Origin: Leptospira congkakensis
GTDB taxonomy: Bacteria; Spirochaetota; Leptospiria; Leptospirales; Leptospiraceae
Length of the DNA stretch: 64,000 bases
Assembly: GCF_004770265.1 (NCBI RefSeq)
Contig: NZ_RQGQ01000016.1
Location: forward strand, 124,001 to 188,000
Direction: 5' to 3'
Notes under the pieces: generated by a model
Database searches by the model: none
The model's input: the letters and a program-made list of their open reading frames with translations, nothing else
What the model was told of the DNA's origin: nothing
Made by a program: the position numbers and the translations under genes
In this document: in pieces, positions 38,341 through 46,836 of the stretch
Position numbering within the stretch: position 1 is the first letter of the stretch
Layout of the letters: each line of letters begins with the position of its first letter

Positions 38341-38700
38341 GAAGTAACCATAAAAAGCAATTCTGGCCTCAATCTAAGTTGAACCTTCGGTCAAATTACC
38401 TGGGTTTTAAAGCCATTTGCCTCTTATGCACGAAATGACGACACTTCAACTATAATTGGCACAACGAACGCAAATTCACTTTTTACTTTTCCTATCGTGC
38501 CAATTCGCCCGACTTCAACAACGGCTTGGACTGGTTTAGCTGCTGATTGGCCTAGTGCCATAAATCTCCATTGTGGTGAATGGGCTTTAATTTCTGGTAA
38601 TGGAAATGCTGGTGATACTTTTGCAACCTCATCCAATGCGATTGGAATGAATTCATTTACTTGTAGCAGTAATTTACCATTTTATTGTGTTGAACAATAA
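38341..38700 (+). pseudogene. 5'-truncated DUF1554 remnant
   Basis: In one frame the translation reads WVLKPFASYARNDD, IIGTTNANSLFTFPI, AWTGLAADWPSAINLH, then FTCSSNLPFYCVEQ to a TAA, which is the C-terminal part of a DUF1554 domain like that of the gene upstream. An in-frame TGA at 38380-38382 breaks the reading frame, and no start, signal peptide or first half of the domain is present. It is therefore a decayed duplicate or recombination remnant. An open frame from ATG 38497 is only its tail. Confidence 0.8.
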
Positions 38701-38725
38701 AAATTTATAGTTTTTCTATTGATTG

Positions 38726-38746
38726 GCTATATCTAATAGATATAGC
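38726..38746. promoter_or_regulatory. perfect palindrome, probable PadR operator 1
   Basis: Perfect 9-bp arms GCTATATCT and AGATATAGC around AAT, 32 bp before the oxidoreductase ATG. The core ATATCT-N3-AGATAT is repeated in the second site. Confidence 0.6.
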
Positions 38747-38754
38747 TGGAAAAT

Positions 38755-38769
38755 ATATCTGGCAGATAT
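38755..38769. promoter_or_regulatory. second palindrome, probable PadR operator 2
   Basis: Perfect 6-bp arms ATATCT and AGATAT around GGC, 8 bp after the first site and ending 9 bp before the ATG, so a bound protein would also cover the ribosome-binding region. Confidence 0.55.
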
Positions 38770-38778
38770 GGTAAATTT

Positions 38779-39375
38779 ATGAAAACAAACCAGAGGAATA
38801 TCCTCGTTGTCCTTGGCCATCCTAACCCTAATTCACTTTGTGCACATTTAGCGGAAACTTATGTGAATGCGGCAAAGAATACAGGCCACACTGTAAGTTT
38901 TTTGAAATTGGCTGACTTAAAATTCGATTATAATTTATATATGGGCCATAAAAAAGATTCTATACCGACTCTCGAACCAGATTTGGTTCAAAGCCAAAGG
39001 TTAATTTCAGAAGCAGACCATTTAGTTTTTGTTTTTCCTAGTTGGTGGGCCAGTATGCCTGCAGTTTTAAAGGCGTGGATCGATCGTGTTTTTTTGCCTG
39101 GGTTTTCTTTTAAATATAGAAAAAACTCTCCTTTCCCCGAAAAACTTTTGTTAGGTAAATCAGCTCGTATCATTGTAACAATGGATGCGCCAAGTTGGTA
39201 TTATAAATGGTTCAATAAATCTCCTGGTGTCCAATTATTAAAATTTGGAACATTAGAATTTTGTGGAGTGGCTCCGGTAAAAGTTACTATTTTGGGTGAA
39301 GTGAGAACCCGCAAACTCAAACATTTTCTTAAATGGACAAATCTTGTGGAATCACTAGCAATTCGCGGGGAATGA
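38779..39375 (+). CDS. NAD(P)H-dependent flavodoxin-fold oxidoreductase (MdaB/YwrO-like)
   Basis: A 198-residue cytoplasmic flavoprotein that likely reduces quinones or other electrophiles with two electrons. LVVLGHPNPNSLCAHLA at the N-terminus is the FMN/FAD phosphate loop of the Flavodoxin_2 group, and FVFPSWWASMPAVLKAWIDRV is its central motif (given in part); the GFSFKY that follows is also typical. It is transcribed with, and probably controlled by, the PadR-type regulator 8 bp downstream, via the two palindromes before its start. Quinone or drug stress would be a plausible inducer. Confidence 0.87.
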   Translation: MKTNQRNILVVLGHPNPNSLCAHLAETYVNAAKNTGHTVSFLKLADLKFDYNLYMGHKKDSIPTLEPDLVQSQRLISEADHLVFVFPSWWASMPAVLKAWIDRVFLPGFSFKYRKNSPFPEKLLLGKSARIIVTMDAPSWYYKWFNKSPGVQLLKFGTLEFCGVAPVKVTILGEVRTRKLKHFLKWTNLVESLAIRGE

Positions 39376-39383
39376 TATTTTAG

Positions 39384-39926
39384 ATGAAACGAGAAAGTAA
39401 AACACAATACGCACTATTAGGAATTCTTTCTCAGTGTGAAATGAATGGATACGAAATCAGAAAATACATTGAGTCCACGATCAGTTTTTTTTGGAGTGAA
39501 AGTTTTGGACAAATTTATCCAACGCTTGCGAAGTTAGAGGAAGAAGGACTCATTCGTGAAAGGGAGAAAATGGATGTTAGTGGAAAGAAGAAAAAAGTTT
39601 ATAAAATTACTCGGCCCGGGTTAGAAACGTTACGCCGCTGGATGGATGAATCTCCAATCCAGTCCAACAAAAGAAATGAGTTGTTATTTAAGGTATTTTT
39701 TGGCAGGCACATGAATCCCAAATTATTAACCAAACAACTAGAGGAAGAAATTCGTAAACAAAAGGAAGACTTAAAATTGCTTAAAAGTTTTCAAAAAGAA
39801 TTAGATGCAGATTGGAACCAACATCCTGATCAAGAATATTGGTATCTGACTCTCGAATATGCCGAAAAACAAACGAAACTGAATTTGGATTGGATTGACA
39901 AGGTTAAGAACAAAGTTAACGGATGA
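39384..39926 (+). CDS. PadR-family transcriptional regulator
   Basis: A 180-residue regulator with the PadR winged helix at the N-terminus: YALLGILSQCEMNGYEIRKYI, then GQIYPTLAKLEEEGLI and the wing VYKITRPGLETL (only parts quoted). The C-terminal half is a helical dimerisation arm (Vir_act_alpha_C type). It follows the oxidoreductase gene by 8 bp, so the pair is one operon. PadR repressors typically bind a palindrome in front of their own operon and release it on binding a phenolic or drug-like ligand. Confidence 0.88.
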   Translation: MKRESKTQYALLGILSQCEMNGYEIRKYIESTISFFWSESFGQIYPTLAKLEEEGLIREREKMDVSGKKKKVYKITRPGLETLRRWMDESPIQSNKRNELLFKVFFGRHMNPKLLTKQLEEEIRKQKEDLKLLKSFQKELDADWNQHPDQEYWYLTLEYAEKQTKLNLDWIDKVKNKVNG

Positions 39927-39941
39927 GTTTTCGTTTTTTTT

Positions 39942-39962
39942 GAATGAGAAGGCTTTTCATTC
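39942..39962 (+). terminator. hairpin after the PadR gene
   Basis: Arms GAATGAGAA and TTTTCATTC (9 bp, one wobble) with loop GGC, 16 bp past the stop and followed by a T-rich stretch. Confidence 0.45.
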
Positions 39963-40055
39963 AGTTAGATTTTTATCAGGTTCTTATGCAATAAAATACT
40001 AAAACCTGATTTAATTCATTGATTTGGTAGAAATAATCTATATAAAAAACAGATT

Positions 40056-42206
40056 ATGAATGGGAGTGTTATCAATCATAAACTTTATTATCTCCTTTTA
40101 GTTTTTTCCAACTTTTTACTCCATTCTCCCGTTTTCGGAAATGAAAAAGTTACCCTTCATCTCAAATGGTTCCATCAATTCCAATTTGCAGGATACTATG
40201 CAGCTTATGAAAAAGGTTATTATAAAGATGTTGGATTAGACGTTGAAATTTTTGAAAGCACAGTTGGAATCACTGGGATTCATGAAAAGGTTACTCGATC
40301 CGTTGGTCAATATGGGGTTGGCAGTAATGAATTAATCCAAGAGAGATACGCAGGAAAACCGGTAGTTGTCCTTGCTGTCATTTTTCAACACTCTCCTTCT
40401 GTTTTATTTTTTAAAAAAACTTCAAATATTCAGAGTATACATGACTTGGCGGGGAAACGTGTGATGATCACTCCGCGTATGAATGAAATTGTCGCTTATC
40501 TGAAAAAGGAAGGAATTGAGGTTGGTGACTTACAGTTATTAAACCATAGATTTACGCCAAGTGATCTAATGCAAGGTAAGGTAGATGCCTATTCAGGATA
40601 TGCTACCACGCAGGCTTATGATTTTAAAAAAGCAGGTTTTCCTATTGTGGAATATTCACCGAGGGTTGCAGGTATCGATTTTTATGGTGATAATTTATTT
40701 ACAAGTGAAGCGGAAGTTCGCGAACACCCAGAGAGAGTAAAGGTTTTTAGAGAAGCAAGTCTTCGTGGTTGGCAATACGCCATGAGTCATCAGGAAGAAA
40801 TCGTCGATTTAATTTACGAAAAGTATTCAAAGAAAAATACAAAAGAACGATTGTTGTTTGAAGCAAAACAAATGACTCCTTTGATTCAGCCTGTCCTTGT
40901 TGAAATGGGATATATGAATCCTGGTCGTTGGAAACATATCAATGATGTATATTCTGATCTCGGAATGCTTCCAAAAAATATAAACCTAAAAGGATTTATC
41001 TACGACCCAAATCCACCAACGAACTACGATTGGATTTATTATTCGTTTGGGATTCTATTGTTTTCTTTTGTAGTGTTAGGGCTTATACAGTGGCGACGTT
41101 TGAATAAACAGTATTCTGAAAATTTAAAAAAACAGGTTGAGGTTAGAACAGAAGAATTAAAAAACTCTAATGAATATTTACAAGTTTTAAACCAAAGTTT
41201 ATTAAATACATTAAAAGAACTTACGGAAGCACAGGATAGACTACTAGCCTCGGAAAAATTAGCCGTAATTGGACAATTGGCTGCTGGAATGGCTCATGAA
41301 TTGAATACACCTCTCGGAGCCATCGTTTCATCAAATTCGTTTCTTTCTAACTTTTTAAATCATAAACTAAAAAGTGTAATTGATGTTATTGTTGGCTTTA
41401 GTGAGCAAGATTCAATTCGGTTTTATAAAGTATTAGAAGAAAGTTTAAAAAATCGAACTTTTATTGAAGGCAAAACTGAGCGAATGATTAAGAAAGATCT
41501 TGCTATTAAGTTTGCTGCGATTGATAAAATGGGTTTGTATGGAGAACATATGCAACTCGTTGTTGAAACTGGTGTTTATCGGTTGGGCGATGAACTTGTT
41601 AAAATATTGGAAAGTGCAAAGTCATTACAAATTTTAGAAGTAGTCGCAAGTATCAATACTGCTTATCGTTCTAATCAAATTATATCCGTTGCGTCGGAAA
41701 AAGCAACTTATGTGATAAAAGCTTTGAAAAGTTATCTTATATCTGATAAAGAAATTGTAAATGGAGATACTGTTGTTGACCTTGTGTTTGAAATTGAAAC
41801 TATACTTTCACTTTATCATTATAATCTAACAAAGGTAAATATAGTTAAAACTTATATAACAGATAAAAAATGTATTGGGAACAGAGATAAACTAAATCAG
41901 GTTTGGATCAACTTGTTGAACAATGCACTACAAGCAATGTCTTACAATGGGACTCTGGAAATAAGAATTCAATCTGTTGAAAATTGGTTAAAAATATCGA
42001 TTATTGATTCTGGGACCGGCATTGCGGATTCCATTAAAACTAAAATTTTCGATCCATTTTTTACCACAAAACCAGATGGAGAAGGTATGGGTTTAGGATT
42101 AGATATTTGTAGAAAAATCATTACCCAAATGGACGGAAAGATTGAATTAGAAGATGTTCCGGAAAAAACCTGTTTTTCTGTATGGTTGCCTGTGGCCGAT
42201 TTTTAA
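40056..42206 (+). CDS. hybrid sensor: NMT1/Thi5-like periplasmic domain fused to a histidine kinase
   Basis: A 716-residue membrane kinase. A signal sequence (to about residue 28) is followed by a periplasmic NMT1/THI5-type solute-binding domain (KVTLHLKWFHQFQFAGYYAA, residues about 31-315), one membrane helix (about 325-345), a coiled coil, and the kinase core: H box MAHELNTPLGAI, N box INLLNNALQAM, G1 DSGTGIA, F FDPFFTTK and G2 GMGLGL. About 130 residues are inserted between the H-box helix and the next helix of the dimerisation domain, which is unusual. The sensed ligand may be a pyrimidine or similar small molecule. No response regulator is adjacent. Confidence 0.9.
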   Translation: MNGSVINHKLYYLLLVFSNFLLHSPVFGNEKVTLHLKWFHQFQFAGYYAAYEKGYYKDVGLDVEIFESTVGITGIHEKVTRSVGQYGVGSNELIQERYAGKPVVVLAVIFQHSPSVLFFKKTSNIQSIHDLAGKRVMITPRMNEIVAYLKKEGIEVGDLQLLNHRFTPSDLMQGKVDAYSGYATTQAYDFKKAGFPIVEYSPRVAGIDFYGDNLFTSEAEVREHPERVKVFREASLRGWQYAMSHQEEIVDLIYEKYSKKNTKERLLFEAKQMTPLIQPVLVEMGYMNPGRWKHINDVYSDLGMLPKNINLKGFIYDPNPPTNYDWIYYSFGILLFSFVVLGLIQWRRLNKQYSENLKKQVEVRTEELKNSNEYLQVLNQSLLNTLKELTEAQDRLLASEKLAVIGQLAAGMAHELNTPLGAIVSSNSFLSNFLNHKLKSVIDVIVGFSEQDSIRFYKVLEESLKNRTFIEGKTERMIKKDLAIKFAAIDKMGLYGEHMQLVVETGVYRLGDELVKILESAKSLQILEVVASINTAYRSNQIISVASEKATYVIKALKSYLISDKEIVNGDTVVDLVFEIETILSLYHYNLTKVNIVKTYITDKKCIGNRDKLNQVWINLLNNALQAMSYNGTLEIRIQSVENWLKISIIDSGTGIADSIKTKIFDPFFTTKPDGEGMGLGLDICRKIITQMDGKIELEDVPEKTCFSVWLPVADF

Positions 42207-42337
42207 TTTTTAAAAAATACAGTTCAAGTCGCACGATAAACGATATACATATATCTGACTGAGATAGGCTCCCAAGAGTGACAATTATGCGAGTTTCGTA
42301 TAGCCCGCATTCTTTGGTGAATTATCATGATTTCCCT

Positions 42338-42368
42338 CAGAAATTCGCCAAAATTTGGGAAATTTCTG
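42338..42368. other. stem-loop in the gap between the kinase and AlkC genes
   Basis: Outer arms CAGAAATT and AATTTCTG with an inner CCAAA/TTTGG. It may end the kinase transcript. The rest of this 237-bp gap shows only a short TATCT-N5-AGATA repeat near 42251. Confidence 0.35.
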
Positions 42369-42443
42369 TATTTCGTTAATTAGCCCAAGTTTACTTTTTC
42401 GGTTCCATTAAGAATAGCCAAATGTATTTTCGTTCTAGTTCAT

Positions 42444-43550
42444 ATGGAACCTTTGAAAGAAATGTATTCGCGAGAATGGGTTCTCAGATTGGGAAATCAC
42501 TTAAACCAAGTCGATCCTAGTATCAAACCACTAGAATTTCAGAAACAAGTTTTTTCTTCTCCTTGGAAGGAAATGGAACTAAAACAAAGAATCGATCGGC
42601 TCTCTGATGTTTTGATTCAAAATTGGAAAGGCCCAATCGCTTCTATTTATCCAAACCTAATCAATTTAATTCATACACTTCGTGGACAAGGGATTTCGGA
42701 TTTTAATTTTCCCTATATTTTTTTGAATGATATCGTCACCAAATCGGGATTAGATGATTTTGAATCATCGATGAAAGCTTTAGAGAAAATTACCGTCTTC
42801 TCTAGCGCAGAGTTTGCAATTCGTTTTTTCTATAAAGAACATTTTCATAAAACCGTGAAACAGATGCAAAAGTGGGCAAAACATAAAGATCCATTTGTGA
42901 GAAGGTTGGCAAGCGAAGGAAGTCGCCCAATGTTGCCTTGGGGGATTGGGATTCCAGAGATTAAACAAAATCCAGAAATTCATTTATCTATTTTAGAGAT
43001 CCTTTGGAATGATGAAAATGAAATTGTTAGAAGAAGTGTTGCGAATCATTTGAATGATATATCTAAATTAAATCCTGATTTAGTATTAAAGTTTTGTGAA
43101 AATAGATTTGGGGAATCGCCTGAATTAGATAAAAATTTAAAACATGCATTAAGAACTCTACTTAAAAAAGGAAACAAAAAAGCTCTAAGTTTTTTCTCAT
43201 ATAACACGAAATGGAAACCTGCTAAAGTTTCCTTAACTTTGTTAAAAAAAGAAATTAAAGTAGGGAATTCACTGGAATTTGAACTCTCTTTAAGTCAAAC
43301 TCCAAAGGATAAAACAAAGGTTCGGATAGAGTATAAAATTGGTTTTTTATTATCGAATGGTTCTTATGGTTACAAAGTGTTTCAGTTAGGTGAAAAAATG
43401 TTGTTACCTAAAGATAAAATTAAAATCATCAAACGACATTCTTTTGCTCCCATTACCACTAGAGTTTATTACCCAGGAACACAAACTATTTCTATTTTAT
43501 TAAATGGTAATGAATATAAATTAGAAAAATTTGAATTAAAAAAAGGATAA
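42444..43550 (+). CDS. AlkC-type DNA alkylation repair protein with C-terminal Ig-like domain
   Basis: A 368-residue DNA glycosylase of the HEAT-like AlkC/AlkD superfamily, expected to remove 3-methyladenine from DNA. The helical repeats fill residues 1 to about 250, with the strongly typical FVRRLASEGSRPMLPWG near 155. From about 255 to the end the sequence becomes beta-rich (VSLTLLKKEIKVGNSLEFEL and onward), matching the extra Ig-like domain present in one AlkC subgroup. It heads an operon of five tightly packed genes; the lipoprotein gene starts 3 bp after its stop. Confidence 0.87.
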   Translation: MEPLKEMYSREWVLRLGNHLNQVDPSIKPLEFQKQVFSSPWKEMELKQRIDRLSDVLIQNWKGPIASIYPNLINLIHTLRGQGISDFNFPYIFLNDIVTKSGLDDFESSMKALEKITVFSSAEFAIRFFYKEHFHKTVKQMQKWAKHKDPFVRRLASEGSRPMLPWGIGIPEIKQNPEIHLSILEILWNDENEIVRRSVANHLNDISKLNPDLVLKFCENRFGESPELDKNLKHALRTLLKKGNKKALSFFSYNTKWKPAKVSLTLLKKEIKVGNSLEFELSLSQTPKDKTKVRIEYKIGFLLSNGSYGYKVFQLGEKMLLPKDKIKIIKRHSFAPITTRVYYPGTQTISILLNGNEYKLEKFELKKG

Positions 43551-43552
43551 AA

Positions 43553-44173
43553 GTGAAAATGTATAAAATTATTCTGAATCGAATCAGTATTTCTTTTTTT
43601 CCTCTGATTCTTTCCTCGTGTGCTGTTTTTTATTCATCAGAAAGGCATACGGTTGATTTTGCTAATTATACAAAAGATAAAACATTGAGTTATGAATTGA
43701 TTGGTTGGGATGGTGAAGCCGATCGTCGCAGAGCTTCCTATATTTTAGAAGCTCTACAAAATTCGGGAAAATTCACAACGGTCAGATATCAAAACCAATC
43801 AAATACAGATCTTCACGTACAAATTATATTGGAATCAAGTCCTAGATTTGTGTTTTTTTTGGGTGAATCAATTGAGCCTGTTTCCTATTTACCAGAGCGA
43901 AACCCGGAAAGGTTCGGTCTTTATTTACTAAATCGGTTTCTTGCATTTAGTACTTTTTTTGTAATCCCTGATATTGATAAAGATGATGATTATTTGGTTT
44001 TTCGAGTGAGTAAAAAAGGAAAACTCGAAAAAGAATTTCGATATCCTATGGAGTCCTATCGTGTATTTGGCTGGGTTTCTTTGCTTTTGATGTGGGGTGA
44101 CGATCGAAAAGAATGGAAGCCAATTCTCAGAGAAAAAGTTTCAAAATTTTTAGGAGACTCTAATAATGAATGA
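43553..44173 (+). CDS. lipoprotein, first of a paralogous pair
   Basis: A 206-residue lipoprotein with lipobox LSSC near residue 23. The GTG at 43553 has AAGGA 5 bp before it; an ATG two codons later is possible. The mature part resembles the following gene product in order of features: an N-terminal ILEAL..SG helix, a hydrophobic LLNRFLAF stretch near the middle, and a W..LLLMWGDD near the end. Function is unknown. Confidence 0.65.
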   Translation: MKMYKIILNRISISFFPLILSSCAVFYSSERHTVDFANYTKDKTLSYELIGWDGEADRRRASYILEALQNSGKFTTVRYQNQSNTDLHVQIILESSPRFVFFLGESIEPVSYLPERNPERFGLYLLNRFLAFSTFFVIPDIDKDDDYLVFRVSKKGKLEKEFRYPMESYRVFGWVSLLLMWGDDRKEWKPILREKVSKFLGDSNNE

Positions 44174-44699
44174 TCGTTCTAAAGTTTTTTGTTTTTTATA
44201 CCTAACAATAGTTATTTCTATCTTAAGTTGTGCTGCATTCCCTGATCCTATAACATCAAAAGAGCGTAAGTCGCAAACTATAGGAAAGGAAAAGGTAAAA
44301 GTTGTTTTTACCGGATTTTATCGTTATGATTTAGAAAAGAAAGAAATACTAGAAACTTTGTTAAAAAGGGGTTTAATGGTAGATCCAAATTCTAATTCAG
44401 AGTTGGAACTGATTCTTCAAAAAAGGGAGCCCGTATATAAATATATATGGATACACCGTCTCAATTTACTGGTTACCTTTTTGTCGGGAGGTCTGATCCC
44501 TTCTCATATTCGAACAGAACAAACAATTACATTCCGATATTCTAAACTAGGAACAATTGAAAGGGAATCTGTATATGAAATTGGAATGAATCAGTGGAGA
44601 GGAATTCCTGTTATCATCATAATGGTTTTACAGTGGCCTAATAGAATTTTTAAAGAACAACTGATCGAAGCAACGGAGTTAGAGGTTAAGGACATATGA
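44166..44699 (+). CDS. lipoprotein, second of the paralogous pair
   Basis: A 177-residue lipoprotein with lipobox ILSC at about residue 22. It overlaps the previous gene by 8 bp and the next by 4 bp. Like its neighbour it has an ILETL..RG helix, a hydrophobic RLNLLVTFLSGGLIP stretch and a WRGIPVIIIMVLQWP segment near the end, so the two probably arose by tandem duplication. I do not recognise the family. Confidence 0.65.
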   Translation: MNDRSKVFCFLYLTIVISILSCAAFPDPITSKERKSQTIGKEKVKVVFTGFYRYDLEKKEILETLLKRGLMVDPNSNSELELILQKREPVYKYIWIHRLNLLVTFLSGGLIPSHIRTEQTITFRYSKLGTIERESVYEIGMNQWRGIPVIIIMVLQWPNRIFKEQLIEATELEVKDI

Positions 44700-45610
44700 A
44701 AAGTCTCTACTTATTTTTGTTCTCAATTTTTCTTTTATCATGTATGGGATTTAATAGAAATCTTACATCAAATGAAAAATCTGATTTTATTGAAATTCAA
44801 AACCTCAAGAGAACATATATCGTTCATTATCCTAAAAATTGGAATGGATCACAAATACCTTTGCTAGTTGCCTTGCATGGTCGGTTTGGATCTGGACCAT
44901 CGATGGTATTGCAAACCAAATTAGATTTGTTATCTGATTCAAAAGGGTTTATTGTTGTATTTCCTGATGGTTACAAAAGAAGTTGGGCTGATGGAAGAGG
45001 GAATACACCTGCTGATGAAAAACAAATCAATGACGTAACTTTTATTGAACTTATGGTGAAACGATTGATTGCAGAAGGTTCAGTTAATCCTAAGGCAGTA
45101 TTTTTGGTAGGCCATTCAAACGGTGGTTTTATGGCACAGAGACTGGCTGTGGAAAAACCAGAATTATGGAAAGGGGTTTTGAGTGTAGCGGCTCAACTTT
45201 CCGTATCCACTCTTAAAAGAAAACAAACCTTAAAAACAAACCCTGTTTCCATAGGGATTATGGCGGGGACAGATGATCCCTTGGTTCCATTTAGTGGTGG
45301 TTATGTGAGAGATGGTGGTGAAATTTTATCGGTTGAAGATTCTGTATTAAGATGGAAAGAGTGGAACTTTTGTGCAGATACTGTGATCAAAAAAACGCAG
45401 AGTTATACGGAAGACCTGGTAGAGTTAAAGGTAGATTTTTTAAGATATGAATCTTGTGCTGAAAATACCAAAGTTGGGTTGATTCAGTTGAATGGGTTAG
45501 GTCACAGTTGGCCTGGAGAGAAACCTATGATTCCTTTTATTGACCAAGGAAAAACTACCAAGGTGTTAGACGGGTCCAAACTAGTTTGGGATTTTATGGA
45601 GAGTCTGTGA
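44696..45610 (+). CDS. exported PHB-depolymerase-like esterase
   Basis: A 304-residue alpha/beta hydrolase with a lipoprotein-type signal (LFSIFLLSC, Cys16). The LVALHGRFGSGPSM oxyanion region, the nucleophile Ser in GHSNGGF, the Asp in AGTDDPLVP and the His in GLGHSWPG form the triad of the LpqC/esterase-PHB family. It is expected to hydrolyse polyesters or feruloyl-type esters in the periplasm or at the surface. It overlaps the lipoprotein gene before it and the SDR gene after it by 4 bp each. Confidence 0.85.
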   Translation: MKSLYLFLFSIFLLSCMGFNRNLTSNEKSDFIEIQNLKRTYIVHYPKNWNGSQIPLLVALHGRFGSGPSMVLQTKLDLLSDSKGFIVVFPDGYKRSWADGRGNTPADEKQINDVTFIELMVKRLIAEGSVNPKAVFLVGHSNGGFMAQRLAVEKPELWKGVLSVAAQLSVSTLKRKQTLKTNPVSIGIMAGTDDPLVPFSGGYVRDGGEILSVEDSVLRWKEWNFCADTVIKKTQSYTEDLVELKVDFLRYESCAENTKVGLIQLNGLGHSWPGEKPMIPFIDQGKTTKVLDGSKLVWDFMESL

Positions 45611-46317
45611 CGAAACCAAAAATTGCCTTAGTGACTGGAGCTTCTCGTGGGATAGGGCTTTCCATATCGAAAATGTTAGTTGGTATTGGTTACAAGGTTT
45701 ACGGGATCTCTAAAAAACCTGAAAACTGTAAATTTACTCATGAGTTGTTCCATCCAATTTTTTGTGATCTTTCTAATTCTAAGGAAGTTGATCGTTTGGT
45801 TGCCGATTTCCCAGAAAAAAAGGATATTAGTTTACTCATTCATAATGCTGGAATTGCCTATTTTGCACCTGTAGAAGAATTATCTTCTGAAAAAATTAGA
45901 GAGATGGTCAATCTTCACATAACAGCTCCTATGCTGTTGACCAGCGGCTTAACTCGTTTTCTAAAACAGAACCAAGGGCGGATTATTTTTATTGGATCTG
46001 TGGCAGGTAAAGAAATTTCACCTTGGGGGAATGTCTATGCTTCTCTCAAAGCAGGCGTTCATCATTATGCGAGGGAATTATTTGCCGAATTACGTAAGTT
46101 CGGAGTAAAGGTTCATTTGATCATTCCTGACATTACAAAAACTGACTTTTATAATCATTTGAATTTTGAACCTGATGAAGATCCAAAGTCATATTTATTA
46201 CCAGACCAAATCGCAGAGGTAATTAAAGAATTAGTCCTTGATGATAAAGGTTGGGTCATACCAGAAATTCAAATATCGCCAGAATTGTTTAAGTTAAAAC
46301 GAAAAAAACAAAGTTAA
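45607..46317 (+). CDS. short-chain dehydrogenase/reductase
   Basis: A classical SDR of about 236 residues, using NAD(P)H in the cytoplasm. GASRGIG binds the cofactor, NAG follows at the usual place, and the catalytic set is Ser in IGSVAG and YASLK (Tyr and Lys). The GTG at 45607 was chosen over the in-frame TTG at 45586 because GGAG lies 5 bp before it and it forms a GTGA overlap with the esterase stop. The substrate is unknown. It ends the five-gene operon, next to a bidirectional terminator. Confidence 0.87.
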   Translation: MTKPKIALVTGASRGIGLSISKMLVGIGYKVYGISKKPENCKFTHELFHPIFCDLSNSKEVDRLVADFPEKKDISLLIHNAGIAYFAPVEELSSEKIREMVNLHITAPMLLTSGLTRFLKQNQGRIIFIGSVAGKEISPWGNVYASLKAGVHHYARELFAELRKFGVKVHLIIPDITKTDFYNHLNFEPDEDPKSYLLPDQIAEVIKELVLDDKGWVIPEIQISPELFKLKRKKQS

Positions 46318-46348
46318 ACGAACTCATTCACCGACGGGTGTTTCGTTT
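46316..46348. terminator. bidirectional terminator between SDR and cNMP-binding genes
   Basis: Outer arms AAACGAA and TTCGTTT with inner CACC-GACG-GGTG, followed by TTTC on the plus strand. It overlaps the stop of the minus-strand gene. Confidence 0.55.
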
Positions 46349-46836
46349 TCTGTAAACGGATCAGGAGGGGTCTCGGATCCATCATCATCTGTACCAGCAG
46401 AACCACTTGATCCAGAGGTTACTTGTGCAACGATTGAATCTTCATCTTGTTTTCGTTTGATGGCTCTAATTTTTCCATCAGTTTCATAGAGACGTTCGAT
46501 TACTTTTTTAAGAAGTAAAAATAAAAATTCAGGACTTTCTTGGCTCATCTGAACAAAAGTAGTTCGATTGATGATTCCTAATTTTGCCGTTTCTGATACT
46601 ACTACAATAGATGCTGCCCTTGGGCTATTATTGATGATTGCCATCTCACCAAAAAATTCACCTGGCAATATGCTTCGTAATTTTATATGTTTTCCTTCGA
46701 TTTGTTTATAAATATCTAACTGCCCTTCAAATAAAAAGAACATTGCACCGTTGGATGGAACTCCCTCTTTAAAGAGAACCTCTCCACGTTTGATATTGAT
46801 CATACTAAGTTTTGCGAGAGATTCTTTAAGTCCCAT
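46324..46836 (-). CDS. stand-alone cyclic-nucleotide-binding protein
   Basis: A 170-residue protein that is essentially one CNB domain (residues about 15-125) plus an acidic, Ser/Pro-rich tail with no DNA-binding helix-turn-helix. The phosphate-binding cassette is complete: PGEFFGEMAI followed by SPRAAS, with the Glu and Arg that hold the cyclic phosphate and ribose. The ATG at 46836 is preferred to the GTG one codon earlier because AGAGG is then 6 bp upstream. It overlaps the second cNMP gene by 11 bp. Without HTH it must act through a partner protein. Confidence 0.85.
   Translation of the reverse strand: MGLKESLAKLSMINIKRGEVLFKEGVPSNGAMFFLFEGQLDIYKQIEGKHIKLRSILPGEFFGEMAIINNSPRAASIVVVSETAKLGIINRTTFVQMSQESPEFLFLLLKKVIERLYETDGKIRAIKRKQDEDSIVAQVTSGSSGSAGTDDDGSETPPDPFTENETPVGE

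Noticed and set aside
42251..42265. TATCT-N5-AGATA repeat upstream of the AlkC operon, similar in letters to the PadR palindromes
   Set aside because: Spacing is 5 rather than 3 and the arms are shorter, so it is not a convincing third operator.
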